From assembly GCA_950106755.1 (NCBI GenBank), contig OX467091.1:13161538-13225537 (forward strand): a stretch of 64,000 bases of DNA. The letters run 5' to 3'. The notes beneath the pieces were generated by a model. It did not search any database. It had not been told where the DNA came from and saw nothing but the letters and a program-made list of their open reading frames with translations. The stretch's first letter is position 1. The number at the start of each line of letters is the position of its first letter. This document shows, piece after piece, positions 24,371-34,593 of the stretch. This DNA is from Climacium dendroides (lineage: Eukaryota; Streptophyta; Bryopsida; Hypnales; Climaciaceae). A program made the position numbers and the translations under genes.

Positions 24371-27130
24371 TAACTTTTTGAATGTTTTAAGTATATATTT
24401 AAAAAAAATTTAGAAATAGTGTGAACTTGTCTCATTTTTTAATTTGGGATGCATCTTTGACATTAGTTACAACTATTGGAAAGTTTTGGAATCATTTCAA
24501 AATAGGTTGGACTTCCCTTTGGTGAATGTCCTCCGAAATTTTTCATGAGAAGGAAGTTTTTAATGTTGCGGTTAAAGTACAGCGGGGAACCATCAACCTT
24601 TATATCACCTTGTAAATTTTGAAGAAAATTCAACACGTGGTTATTCCAAAATAATAATGAAATTAGCCAGGATTTTGTTCTAATTTAAAACTCCAACTTC
24701 CTTTAAAAATGTAAAGCCTACTTTTAAAATAAATGGGGAAGTTGCAAATATGTTGATCATTTAAAATATAAAAATTTAAATGAATGTTCACTTTGAGTTC
24801 CTAAAATCATTTACAACTTTGATCTTTGATTGATTTTAAGAAATGAATATTACATGTCAATATTTTTTTCAACAGGATTCATTAAATATTGTGACAATTT
24901 TAATTTTTTTTTCATGAATGTTTTAAAAACACCGGGCAAGTGGGAGAGCAACGATGCTACCATGTGAGTCTAGAAATGTGAGTCTAAATTTAAGGAGACA
25001 CTCTACAACTTTTGAAGGTGCCTATAACAAGCCTATAACATATTAGTTCAATTTTTTCATGTATTTGAATTCCTACTAATATTTTCAATTTTTTTCAGTT
25101 GTGTTTATTTTTCTTGTATATTTTTAGGAACTCTGACTTTTGCCAAATGAAATGCTTTAAGTAGAACGGATGAATAAATGAATGTTTGTTTGTTTGTTTT
25201 GATTTAAAGAAATAAAAATTTGGTTCAACATTTCCATGAAAGTACACCTTTCAAATGATATAAACTTCAAGGTTATATTTTTTCATGCATTTTCCTCAGA
25301 TTTCTACCCATAATATAGATATCTATAAAATAAATCTCCTATAATCATGTATAGAAGGTGTTAATAACTGAAACCTATAATATAACTATTCAATGAGTAT
25401 GGAAGGTGCTTATAACCTAGCCTCTTTTAATTTAAATATCTTATAAAAATGGAAGCTTCTTATAACATAGACACTAATAATTTAAATATACAAAAACCAT
25501 ACAAGGTGCCTATAACATCAGTACCTATAATGTAAGAGCCTAGGCTCTTAGGCTCATGTTTTGAAGACTTTAGGCTCATATTGTTGCAAATGTGAGTACT
25601 AGGAGGGACATCCCTATACATGGCTTTCTCTATAAATTTTCAAACATTTATAGCCTGTACATGACTAGTAATTTTTGAAGTATCTTCTAATACCTTATTT
25701 AATTGAGTTAAGCACTTGTTGGACTAAATACAATGATCAATTTTGATGGCAAGATTTCCTTAGAACTTGTGTGACTATTTTTTTGTAATTAACAAATGAA
25801 TACAATATGTATACATTTTTTTGAATGAGATACATTAAATACAAAGTTTGCTTTCAATGAATTTTCATGAATTATTTATTGGAGTTAAAAGACTTGCTTG
25901 ACTAAATACAATGATTAATTTGAATGGGTAAAATTATAATTTACAACTTCTGTGAGTTTTTAGTTCTTCCTACAACGAATGATTATTGGTAAAACAATTG
26001 TATGTAATTGTAAATAATAATATTGTAGATATATTAAATATGTAAAATTATTGAATACATGCAATTGTTTTACCAATATGAATCCTAATGATGAAGTTGT
26101 TCAATTTGTGTTTTAAGGTCATAAAAAAATCAACTAACCATAAATATTTTAAATACGTTATATTATAATGAGGCCTTGTTTTTTACGAAAAACTCTCAAA
26201 ACAATGATAAGTCTTAGTTTCAGTTGGCCACTAAATGACCAAATTTTTTTGCATATACTAGGACTAAAGTGCAATATTTCAACTTTGCATTATCTTGTAA
26301 AAGAAACCTCATGCAAAGTACCTCTAATTAGCAAAAATGGTGTCTTCAAAGAAAATGAGATTATGGAGTCCTAGAAGTGTAGGGATGATTTTTAGCATCA
26401 CCAGGGAGGCAATAAAGATGCTCAATTTAGTTCCCTCTTTAAAATTTAGAAATAGAAGTATGCATTATGCAAGAAATACTGAAATTCATTTGTTTGAACA
26501 ATTAGGATGCCTTGAATTACTCCAAGAAAGATCTTTTACAAGCCATTCAAGTAAAATTGAACTTCTAAAGTTAGGATTGCATTTGTATGCATGAGGGTTA
26601 ATAAGTCCCAATTACATCAATATCTTCAGCAAAAGTAGTGCGTTCTTGTATACATATATAGTCTAAGGTAGAACCACCCATTTCCGACCAATGACTCATA
26701 TTCAACCTATAGGTGTAGTTATTTCCGACCACATATTCTAAAGATTGGAATGTGATTTTTTGAACTTGTCAAGGTTGGAACTAATTACTTCATCACACAT
26801 GTCCCAAATGAGTGAGAAAGAAAGTAGGAATCAATGAGTAAAAAAAATATTTCTTGAATGATCAGAATTTGAAGAATCTAGACATTGGCCATGGATCCAA
26901 AGCACTTTTTGCTTCTCAAAATTCACTGTAATTTCAATTCAAGCGATCAAATTATAAATTTTTTTTGCAATCCCTGTCATTTCTATTGAGGCACCTCTGA
27001 AAATATTTACTATACCCTATAGTACTCCACATCATGCTACAATTGCTTAAGTTATCGGTTAAGGGTGGTTCTACCTGAATGTCTAGAAATTAAAATGAGA
27101 CAATCTAATTTTAGTATTTTGTGTATATGC
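24371..27130. other. AT-rich middle of the mega-element, no gene seen
   Basis: About 2.8 kb of AT-rich DNA separating the two arms. Short open frames (for example 26168-26374 and 26337-26594) show no recognisable domain. Phrases such as CCTATAACAT and TATAATTTAAATAT recur between 25360 and 25540. A 33-bp segment near 24505 matches one at 35829 (see findings). Confidence 0.5.
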
Positions 27131-28637
27131 ATTTGCACATGTCGTAGTGTAAGGGTATGATTTGCATTATTTCGGGCATTATTGGCAAAGATGGATTTGG
27201 CTATCATTGGCGGGTGTCATTTTGGTAGGATGTGGAATCCGGATATTGGCAGGTATTGGCGGATTCGGCTGTCATTGGCTGATTTGGATGGGCATAGTCT
27301 GGGTATTATTAGTGAAGATGGATCCGGGTATGAGGGTGTGTGTCAGTCGGGTACGTATTGGTATTTGATGCTACCAGACTTCGCTAGGGTTTGGGGGTAT
27401 ATTCTGTATCTTACACGCGGCGGCACGATAGGGTTGCAGGTCGTTTCTTGCGGGCGCTATGAGTAGGTTTCTCGTGGCGAGCAGGTTGTTGCGGGCATTC
27501 TGTGCGAGTGTTGAGAGCGGGTTTCTCGTGGCGAGTAGGTTGTGGTGGCGTTCGAATTGTGCCATTCTTGAGCGGGGCGTGCAAGCAAGGTTTACGGTGC
27601 ACGCAATTTGTCTTGATTTCACTCGATCATTTCTTCCGATTGAAGTATACAATTCTTTGTGAATGCGTAGGTTTACAGAATTACAGAATTCTTCGTGATT
27701 AAGAGATTCCAAGATCAGGTTCGAGCTTTCAAATTTTCAAAACTAGGGTTGGATTTCCGAGACCAAGGTCGGGCTTTGATTGGGGTCGAGTTCGGGTCTA
27801 GGTTGGACTCGGGTTGGGGGTCGGGGGTCGGGGGTCTGGGTTGGGCTTGGGTTGGGGGTCGGGCTCGGGTGGCAGGGTCGGGGGTCATCTCTCCTGAAGG
27901 CGCAACCCTAAGCACCGGCAGTTTCAGAATCTTTTTTGCGAGCTTGTGGTTTTGAGCTTGTATTTTGAGGCATGTGATTGTGAGCTTGTGTTTTGTTTGT
28001 GAGCTTGTGTTTTTAGGCATTGCGGTGTTGTTGCCTGTGAAGATGGAGCGACGGAGCATTTGCTGGTATTTTGTTGGCGTTTTTATTGGTATTTTGCTGG
28101 CGTTTTTCCGCGAGTTTGTGTTCTGGAGGCAAGCAGGCGCGAGTTTCCGCAAGTTTCCGCCACTTTCCGCGAGTTTGTGTTCTGGAGGCAGGTAGGCGGC
28201 GTTTTCCCGCGAGCTTGTTTTTTGGAGCACTGGGATGGATCGTGTTTTGTAGGTTTAGGGTCGCGAGCTTTTCCTTTGGAGGCAAATGGTTTCATTCGTG
28301 AGGACGGAGGGAGCTTGTATTTTGGGGCTTCTGTTTTGGAAACTCTGAGGTCATTTGCTGTTGCTGTTGCCGCGGATCGGTGGTACTTCTCCAATTTGGC
28401 AGAAGTTTGCAGGTGAGGGTTTGTTTTCTGTTTTTGTAGATTGCTTGTTTGTTTGCTTTGTTTTTTGTTTCCATTTTCCATTCTGTTGTTTTCATTCTAT
28501 TTCCGGTTTAGGGTGTTTGCTATTTTGATTATGTTTGTAATTCTGTTGTTTTGATTATATTTCCATTTTCCATTTTGCTTCGTTTCTTTTTTGAATTCAT
28601 TGAAGTTTGTATTTTGAGCTGTGTGATTGTTGTGATA
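27131..28637 (+). promoter_or_regulatory. GC-rich, G-skewed upstream region of the right arm
   Basis: The composition changes sharply to GC-rich with G excess on the plus strand. It holds several short direct repeats: GGGTTTCTCGTGGCGAG (27464 and 27518 areas), CCGCGAGTTTGTGTTCTGGA (28108 and 28168, 60 bp apart), and a dense run of GGGGGTC/GGGTTGG units at 27785-27885. Open frames on both strands are low-complexity and not convincing genes. It most likely carries the promoter and leader for the plus-strand genes. Confidence 0.45.
27785..27885 (+). repeat. G-run cluster (quadruplex-prone)
   Basis: Many runs of three to five G separated by 1-5 bases (GGGTTGGGGGTCGGGGGTCG and more). This satisfies the usual G-quadruplex pattern several times over. 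Confidence 0.7.
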
Positions 28638-28659
28638 GGGTTTAGGGTTTAGGGTTTAG
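28638..28659 (+). repeat. Interstitial TTTAGGG telomere-like run, right
   Basis: Three consecutive TTTAGGG units only about 10 bp before the first palindrome of the right array. Confidence 0.85.
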
Positions 28660-28668
28660 AATTTCAAG

Positions 28669-29410
28669 TTATTGTCGAGTCGACAATAAGTCCAAGCAAG
28701 AGTCCTAACCCAATTCAAAAATTTCGAGCAACCATGAAGCTTATCGTCGAGTCGACGATAAGTCCAACCGAGAGTCCAAACCCAGATCAAGAACTTCAGG
28801 AATTAGTAAAAATTATTGTCGAGTCGACGATAAGTCAAGCCAGGCGTACAAACCCAATATAAAATTTCGAGCATCATGAAGCTTATCGTTGAGTTGACGA
28901 TAAGTCCAGCCGAGAGTCCAAACCCAGATAAAGAATTTCAGGAATTAGTGAGAGTTATTGTCGAGTCGACGATAAGTCAAGCCGAGCGTACAAAGCCAGT
29001 ATAGTCATATCGAGCATCCATAAAGCTTATTGTCGAGTCGACGATAAGTCCAGCCGAGAGTCCAAATCCAGTAAACCAATTTCGAGAATCCATGAAAGTT
29101 ATTGTCAAGTCGATGATAAGTCAAGGCCCGAGTCAAAACCCAATAATTATCAATATTTCGAGCTTCCAGGAAGATTATCGTCGGGTCGACAATAAGTCAG
29201 GCAGGATTCAACACCGAGTAAACAAATTCTAAGAATCAATAGCAGTTATTGCCGAGTCGACGATACGTCCAAGCGTGAGACCAAACCCAGTATCAAAAGT
29301 TCAAGAACGTATAAAACATATTGTCGAGTCGACAATAAGTAATGCCAAGAATCAGAAACCAATATAAACATTTCAACCGTTCATGAAAGTTATCGTCGGG
29401 GCGACGATAA
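28669..29410 (+). repeat. Right palindrome array (11 copies, 72-bp period)
   Basis: Eleven copies of the 21-bp palindrome (arm TTATCGTCGA, central G, complementary arm) start at 28669, 28741, 28813, 28883, 28955, 29027, 29099, 29175, 29246, 29318 and 29390. Spacings are 72, 72, 70, 72, 72, 72, 76, 71, 72 and 72 bp. The copy at 28741 is perfect. Almost all differences in the others are CG to TG or CA. Spacers share AAGTCCAGCCGAGAGTCCAA and ATTTCGAGCATCCATGAAG-like text, and alternate spacers resemble each other. The array ends about 130 bp before the first coding exon. Confidence 0.95.
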
Positions 29411-29542
29411 CAGAACCTCTGTAAAACTTCACTATTTAATGTTTAACACCAATGAGTCTCTGAAAACAGAACTTCTATAGAATTTTATGCCCAAGCTAAA
29501 ACTCATTTAATTCATTAAATCCCCAATCTCATTGCAGCAGTG

Positions 29543-32387
29543 ATGGAAGCCAGCGACAAATACGACTACTCGATCAGCAGTCCCCATATCCAACACTTCG
29601 TGAATCCAATCGACCCCTTCATTGTCGATGACCGGGAGTCCTACGGAACACTATGGGAATTCAAGGACCATACCGACAGCTGGTGTTTTGGAGTCAATCG
29701 ATTCAAGAACTTCATCTTCCTCCGGTATAGAATAAAGAACCAACTGACATATCAAGTTCTAAATTTGAGGGAGAAGGTGACGACAATCGAGCAACACCAC
29801 CACAATTACGTGCTGATTGTGGTGAGGGAGGTGAACGACCTCAGTGAGCAAATGAATCACTGTCACTCTATTGTGATAGACGTGACAAAGCTCCATGGGC
29901 AATTTGACCTGGAGAATCTCTTGATGTTGCTGGAAGGTACAAAGCTGAAATCGTTGGTCGAACAGTTCAGTGAGAAGTACCTTCCCTGGCAAACAACTAG
30001 TGCCGAGTCAATTGCAAAAAGACTTCACTCAATTCTTCAATGCCTGGACCGGTACGCATACGATTTGGTGGAAAAAGAACCTGACTTTGGCAAACAAGCA
30101 GCCACATTCCGGAAGAAAAAAGAAACCTCTATCCCGACCCTGCTTGTTGCTCCTTCAACTTCCGAAGGAAAAGGGAAGCCCAGCCAAACAAAATCTGAAC
30201 TGAAGAAAAGAGTGGCAACGACACCCACGAATTCAAGTCAGAAGCGTAGAAATACCGCTACGAGGGGCAATTCAAGCTCGGCATTGACTACAAACTCTGG
30301 ACTAGCTCCCTTCCGAGATCCAATTCCCGACTTCTTGGCTATTGGCAAAGCTCAACAAGAATTCTGGGCAAACCACAAAGACTGCTTCCTCTTTAACATG
30401 AAGACAGTGATGATAGACATCAAGTAGTGCATACTTGCCAACGATGAGTACATCATCCGGACACTGCAAAAAAATCTAGTCACCAACATGAAGTAGTTTC
30501 TCATTCAAATGGTGCACAAAGACCAGCGCTAGAAGGTTTGTCTCACTCTGGTCGGCACTGACAATAAGCTATTGAAGACCAAACCGTCAAAATGGGAAGA
30601 TATCAGACGAATGCGCTTCATAATCATCAATGGCCAACACAACATTGTAGCTTCGCAGGAGCTACAAAAAGAAAATTGCTCCGCCGATAGGAAAGAGGAC
30701 TTAAAGACTTGGGAAGCTCTTATTGTTTGGACGCAAGACGTAAACAAGATGAGGTACATCTCATCTTTCTACAATCTGACCAACCACTTGCACCACGCCC
30801 AATCCACTTGGGGAAACCAGTTAATCAATTGCCGCAACATCTGGATATTGCTGGATCGCCTAGCATTGTCGAAGACAGAGCTTCTTGACAGAAAGAATTT
30901 GTCAACTTACAGTCCAACAAAATACGCGGTAAAGCTCCCCAACTTATCATCGAGTCGACGATAAATCCCCATTTAGCTTGTTTCTTTTTCTTGATTGATT
31001 ATCTTGTGAATATTCCGATTATTGGGCCCAAAGCTGACATACACGATTGATCTGGTTGTAGAGTTTCTCTATGGAAGTCCTCCAACGGTTTCAAAACATA
31101 AATCCAATCACAGACGGAGCCAAGGTGAACGCTCTCAAGGACTTAAAGAATGAGGTTCAGATAACAACTCTCCCTAACGATTACTGGTTGATGTGGGAGA
31201 AGTTCCTTGAATGGCACCCCGTAGGAAATTTGATTGACCCTATCACCGAAGAACCTTTCAAGGACCTCAAAGGTTTCAAGGAAAATGACCAAAACTTGAA
31301 GCGGGAGTTTTTCAGACGATGCGGTCACTTCACGGACATAGACTTCAGGGACTTTGCAAAACATCTCATCTTGCAAACAAACAACCGCACATGTGGGTAC
31401 TCGAAAGTCTCCGTCTCGAAGACTAGGATCCCAGTAAGCAACAACTACGTGGCTTCCGATTGGGTCGAAAGAAGAAAGCGGAAGAAAGTTATCATGTAGG
31501 ATTTGGTAGAAGTGAAGCCGCGCCTAGAGTTCTTTGATACCACTGGAGACGTCAATGACTTCGTGTGGGGGGACTGGAAGTTGAGGCATAGGTTCTCGTC
31601 AGCGTCTTGGGATTTCTTGCTTTCACACCCAAATAAAGAATATTTCAAGAAGCGACTCCAGAACAACGCTCGTCTGAAGTGGGTGACAGATTTGGAGGAT
31701 CAGTTTCCAGAAGTAATGTACATATTCCAAACTTTTATGACGTTAAAGTACAAGCTTCCGATTATTATAGGCGAGGTTCACATGTGCGCAATAGACACGG
31801 TTGCGTGTTCACTTGTCTCGAACAGCACGTACCAGTACACGGCGTCGACAATCAACTTGGGGGTGTTCGACTCTAGGGAAATTTTAAGGCACACTCACAT
31901 TGACGATGTGGGAGCTGTCGACCGATTTCTCAGCTTCCTGAAAGAGAAGCTTGAGCCCTCCATGACAGAGCCAAACGTGTGGCTCTTTATTTTTGAGCGC
32001 GAGAACCAAAGGGGAGCCGCCTGTAAATTTGCAGCGTACAACCTTCAAGAATTCAACGTCGTGCATTCGATGTACATACCTTGCAAGGCCGAGAACCTCA
32101 ACTGCCTCCCTGTTCGTAAGAGGATAGACTCCGTGCCACTCCTCTTCCTTTTTAAGAAAGGAAATGATTTTGCATCTTTCGTGCGCCCACTGATGCGAGC
32201 TCGGTATGACACCTCCCCGGATTGTGTGTACTATAAGGACCCCACGAGGTGCACGGAGAACAAGTACAAGATGTTTCCAAGCGAACTCTGATTTGAGTTC
32301 TACCTCGCTGTGCTGCAGTCTTTTGCAACGCCTGAGGAAAACATCCTTGGAGTTTACACGGGAACAAAGTTCATGATGGCCTCCAAG
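29543..32387 (+). pseudogene. Large cargo gene 1, two exons, C-terminus resembling a degenerate DNA methyltransferase
   Basis: The ATG at 29543 follows TTGCAGCAGTG, a possible 3' splice site. Exon 1 (29543-30928) stays in one frame over 462 codons except for three TAG stops at 30425, 30494 and 30530. A GT at 30929 and AG at 31060-31061 define a 133-bp intron keeping phase. Exon 2 (31062-32387) continues for 442 codons with TAG at 31497 and TGA at 32289. The N-terminal half is unrecognised, with a lysine/serine-rich stretch. The last 150 residues carry VWLFIFERENQRGAACKF, VVHSMYIPCKAENL, DSVPLLFLFKKG and finally EENILGVYTGTKFMMASK. The last resembles the terminal motif I (VLDPFxGxGTT-like) of beta-class DNA methyltransferases, but the key residues differ. 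The function is therefore tentative. A further exon may follow, but none keeps phase. Confidence 0.6.
30944..30964 (+). repeat. Palindrome copy inside the intron of cargo gene 1
   Basis: A 21-bp copy with one CG to CA change (TTATCATCGA arm, central G, TCGACGATAA arm), 15 bp downstream of the predicted 5' splice site at 30929. Confidence 0.85.
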
Positions 32388-32602
32388 GTAAATTCATTTA
32401 ATCATATCAACCTCGCGCTTGTTAATGCATAATTTGTTGTATTCTGTGCGTGGGTATCATCGACCTGACGATAATTCGTCGGCGTTTCCTTTGAATATGT
32501 TGTATTCCGAGCCTGGGTATCATCAACCCGACAATAACTTGAACTATTGTATTAACTGAACCTCCTGCCTTTGATTCAAATGTTTGGAGCTTTTTTCTAT
32601 AG
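32388..32602 (+). repeat. Two palindrome copies between cargo genes 1 and 2
   Basis: Copies at 32455-32473 (TATCATCGACCTGACGATA) and 32518-32536 (TATCATCAACCCGACAATA) sit about 63 bp apart in a non-coding stretch. It starts with a good 5' splice site (AAG then GTAAAT at 32388) and ends with a good 3' splice site (TTTTTTCTATAG at 32602). The flanking reading frames are not in phase across it, so either an indel exists or these are two genes. Confidence 0.75.
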
Positions 32603-32639
32603 ATTCTATGACAAATCTTCGGTTTCTATACATACGAAA

Positions 32640-34438
32640 ATGGCCGACGTCGCTGACAAAATGGACATGAACGACTTACTTTTCTCCAATTCACCCTACT
32701 CCCTGGACTTTACAAAACCCCACCGTGAATTTCAAAGGGTGGAGGCGCCTCCTTTCACAGAGGAAGGTGACGACGGAGTCTCTCTTTCAGAGGAGTCAGC
32801 CGAAGACGACGTCGTCTTAGAGCCCCCTACTGACGAGACCATAGTCAACCCTGCACTTGTTCCCACTTCAGGTGTAGGCGACAACGACTTCGAGACGAAC
32901 GAAGAGTGGAAGCTCCAAAAGCAAGTAGAGGGTAGGAACTCTCCAGGCAGCGATCCGGACGAGGAAGGAGGCGAGTCAGAGGATAAAGCCGAGTCGGAGG
33001 ACGGAGGCGAGTCGGAGGACGCAAGCCAATCAAAGGACGGAGGTGATGACGACAATCCATCCCCAGAGCTGCGCACAAAGCGCCGTGAGGATGTTAGCGC
33101 GCCGGACTTGAGCCTACGTGCTTCCATATCGAAGAAGCCGACGTGGAAGCCACACCGCAATCCATTGTCGATGCGGTTGTGGAGAAGGCTTTCGACAATG
33201 TCTTGGATGATGCTCTTCAAGACGACATCGTTCCTCCCCCGGCTGAGGAAGGCGATGTTGTCTTGACCGGCACTCTTGGTGCCTCTGAAGTGGAGGCACA
33301 GTTGCCTGAGCGTGAAGTCCAAGTTCTCAATAGCGATGAGGAAATCAACTACAGGCATGAATCGGATGAAGACGACGACGACGGCATTCCCAAGGTTCGA
33401 GAGAAGAAAGTCGTCATTGCCCCTGATGGCAGACCCATGAAGGTGGATAAGATTGGTGGAAGCAGGACCAGGAAATCTGGGAACGCAGAATCGCTCAGGA
33501 AGTCGAGCGTGAGGCGTCTCAAAGGGAACTAGAGGCAATGAAGGCGGAGTTGGCTAGAATAGAGCAGCAAAGACAAGTAGACATTAAATCTGCTGAGGAC
33601 AGACTGGCCCAAATAGAAGTCCAAAGGCAAGCGGATTACCTGAAATTTCAAGAGCAAATTGCTGCTCTAATGGCCATGCAATCTCAGACGCAGGGCGGGC
33701 CTTCAAGCTAGGCAATGACGTTCCCTGTCGCTATCTCCACTCCCGCTCCGCAGCCTTCCTCCACCCCTCAAATCCCTCAAGTAGCACAGCAATTGGTGCC
33801 GCAGCTACCATATCATCGACCTGACGATAAAGTCATGTTGAATCCTCCTGGCGATACCGACTTAGTTCAGTCGACCCCCGCATCACAAATTGCAAGTGCA
33901 TCTTTTGCAGAGCCTCGACACTCTGGAGTTGGAGTTCCGGAAGCAACCGGCCATGCAGAGGCTCTTCGAACTCCCCATGAATCCGATAGTTATCATCGGC
34001 TCGATGATAACACGCAAAGCGTCTCGCTTCCTGCGGCTGAGACAATAGCAGATGAAGTCGATACATCCACTAGGGAGGGTGTCACCTCCCCTTCGCCTTA
34101 TGAAGATAGTGTTGACTATGAAAAAGGCGATGACATTTATCAAGATCTGGATGTCTCAAGTGGGCAGGGCAAAAATGTCGCAGTCGGCGGTGAAGCCCAA
34201 GCGGAGGGCACAGCAACAGCCTCCTCACAGGTATATCAAACAGATCATTACAACTTTTGACGCTTGATCTCTTTTATTTTGTTAGGAAATTGTAGTGTTA
34301 GAGTGTGGTAGTTCTATTATGAAATCTTATTCGTATTCGTGCTGCGTGACAGAATGGCAACGCCAATCCTTGATGGCTCGATTTCTTCGCACGGACGGCA
34401 AACCCGTCCGCGGAGAGGATGCGTCTAGTCAAGTGTAG
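32640..34438 (+). pseudogene. Cargo gene 2: acidic, coiled-coil, proline-rich protein of unknown function
   Basis: The start is taken at the ATG at 32640 (MADVADKMDMND). An acidic region follows with repeated ESED-type units (32940-33050), then EADVEATPQSIVDAVVEKAF, a DEDDDDG stretch, and a clear coiled coil at 33469-33700 (EVEREASQRELEAMKAELAR and a continuing heptad pattern). A Pro/Ser/Gln-rich region lies at 33715-34230. A GT-AG intron at 34231-34285 joins in phase to a last exon 34286-34438 ending FLRTDGKPVRGEDASSQV. It is damaged by a frameshift near 33100-33140, another near 33450 and an in-frame TAG at 33709. The palindrome occurs twice inside this coding region, giving YHRPDDK and YHRLDDN. 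No domain is recognised. An acidic plus coiled-coil layout suggests a chromatin or assembly partner; that is a guess. Confidence 0.6.
33811..34010 (+). repeat. Two palindrome copies inside coding sequence
   Basis: Copies at 33811-33830 (TATCATCGACCTGACGATAA) and 33991-34010 (TATCATCGGCTCGATGATAA), 180 bp apart and in the same frame, encode YHRPDDK and YHRLDDN. Confidence 0.85.
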
Positions 34439-34593
34439 CATACTGTTCTGAGTGTACAGTTTAGTCGGCTGTAGATCAAAACATGTATCATTTTCTTTGT
34501 AAATAAAGAGAGGATTTTCTTTTATAGACTGTGCATATGCATCTAATTGCATTCAATTCATGTTTTTTCCCTCAGCTCCAAAAACATCAAAGC

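Noticed and set aside
27715..28230. 171-codon minus-strand open frame
   Set aside because: It covers the G-rich repeat block, its protein is low-complexity Pro/Arg/Lys text, and its frame is set by base skew rather than a gene.
28669..29410. Regular short repeats with similar-length spacers, resembling a CRISPR array
   Set aside because: The repeat is a full palindrome, the spacers are related to each other rather than unique, no cas genes exist, and the context is a plant transposon.
32732..33538. 268-codon minus-strand open frame
   Set aside because: It is the antisense shadow of the acidic region of cargo gene 2. Its protein is Ser/Pro repeats complementary to GAG/GAC codons.
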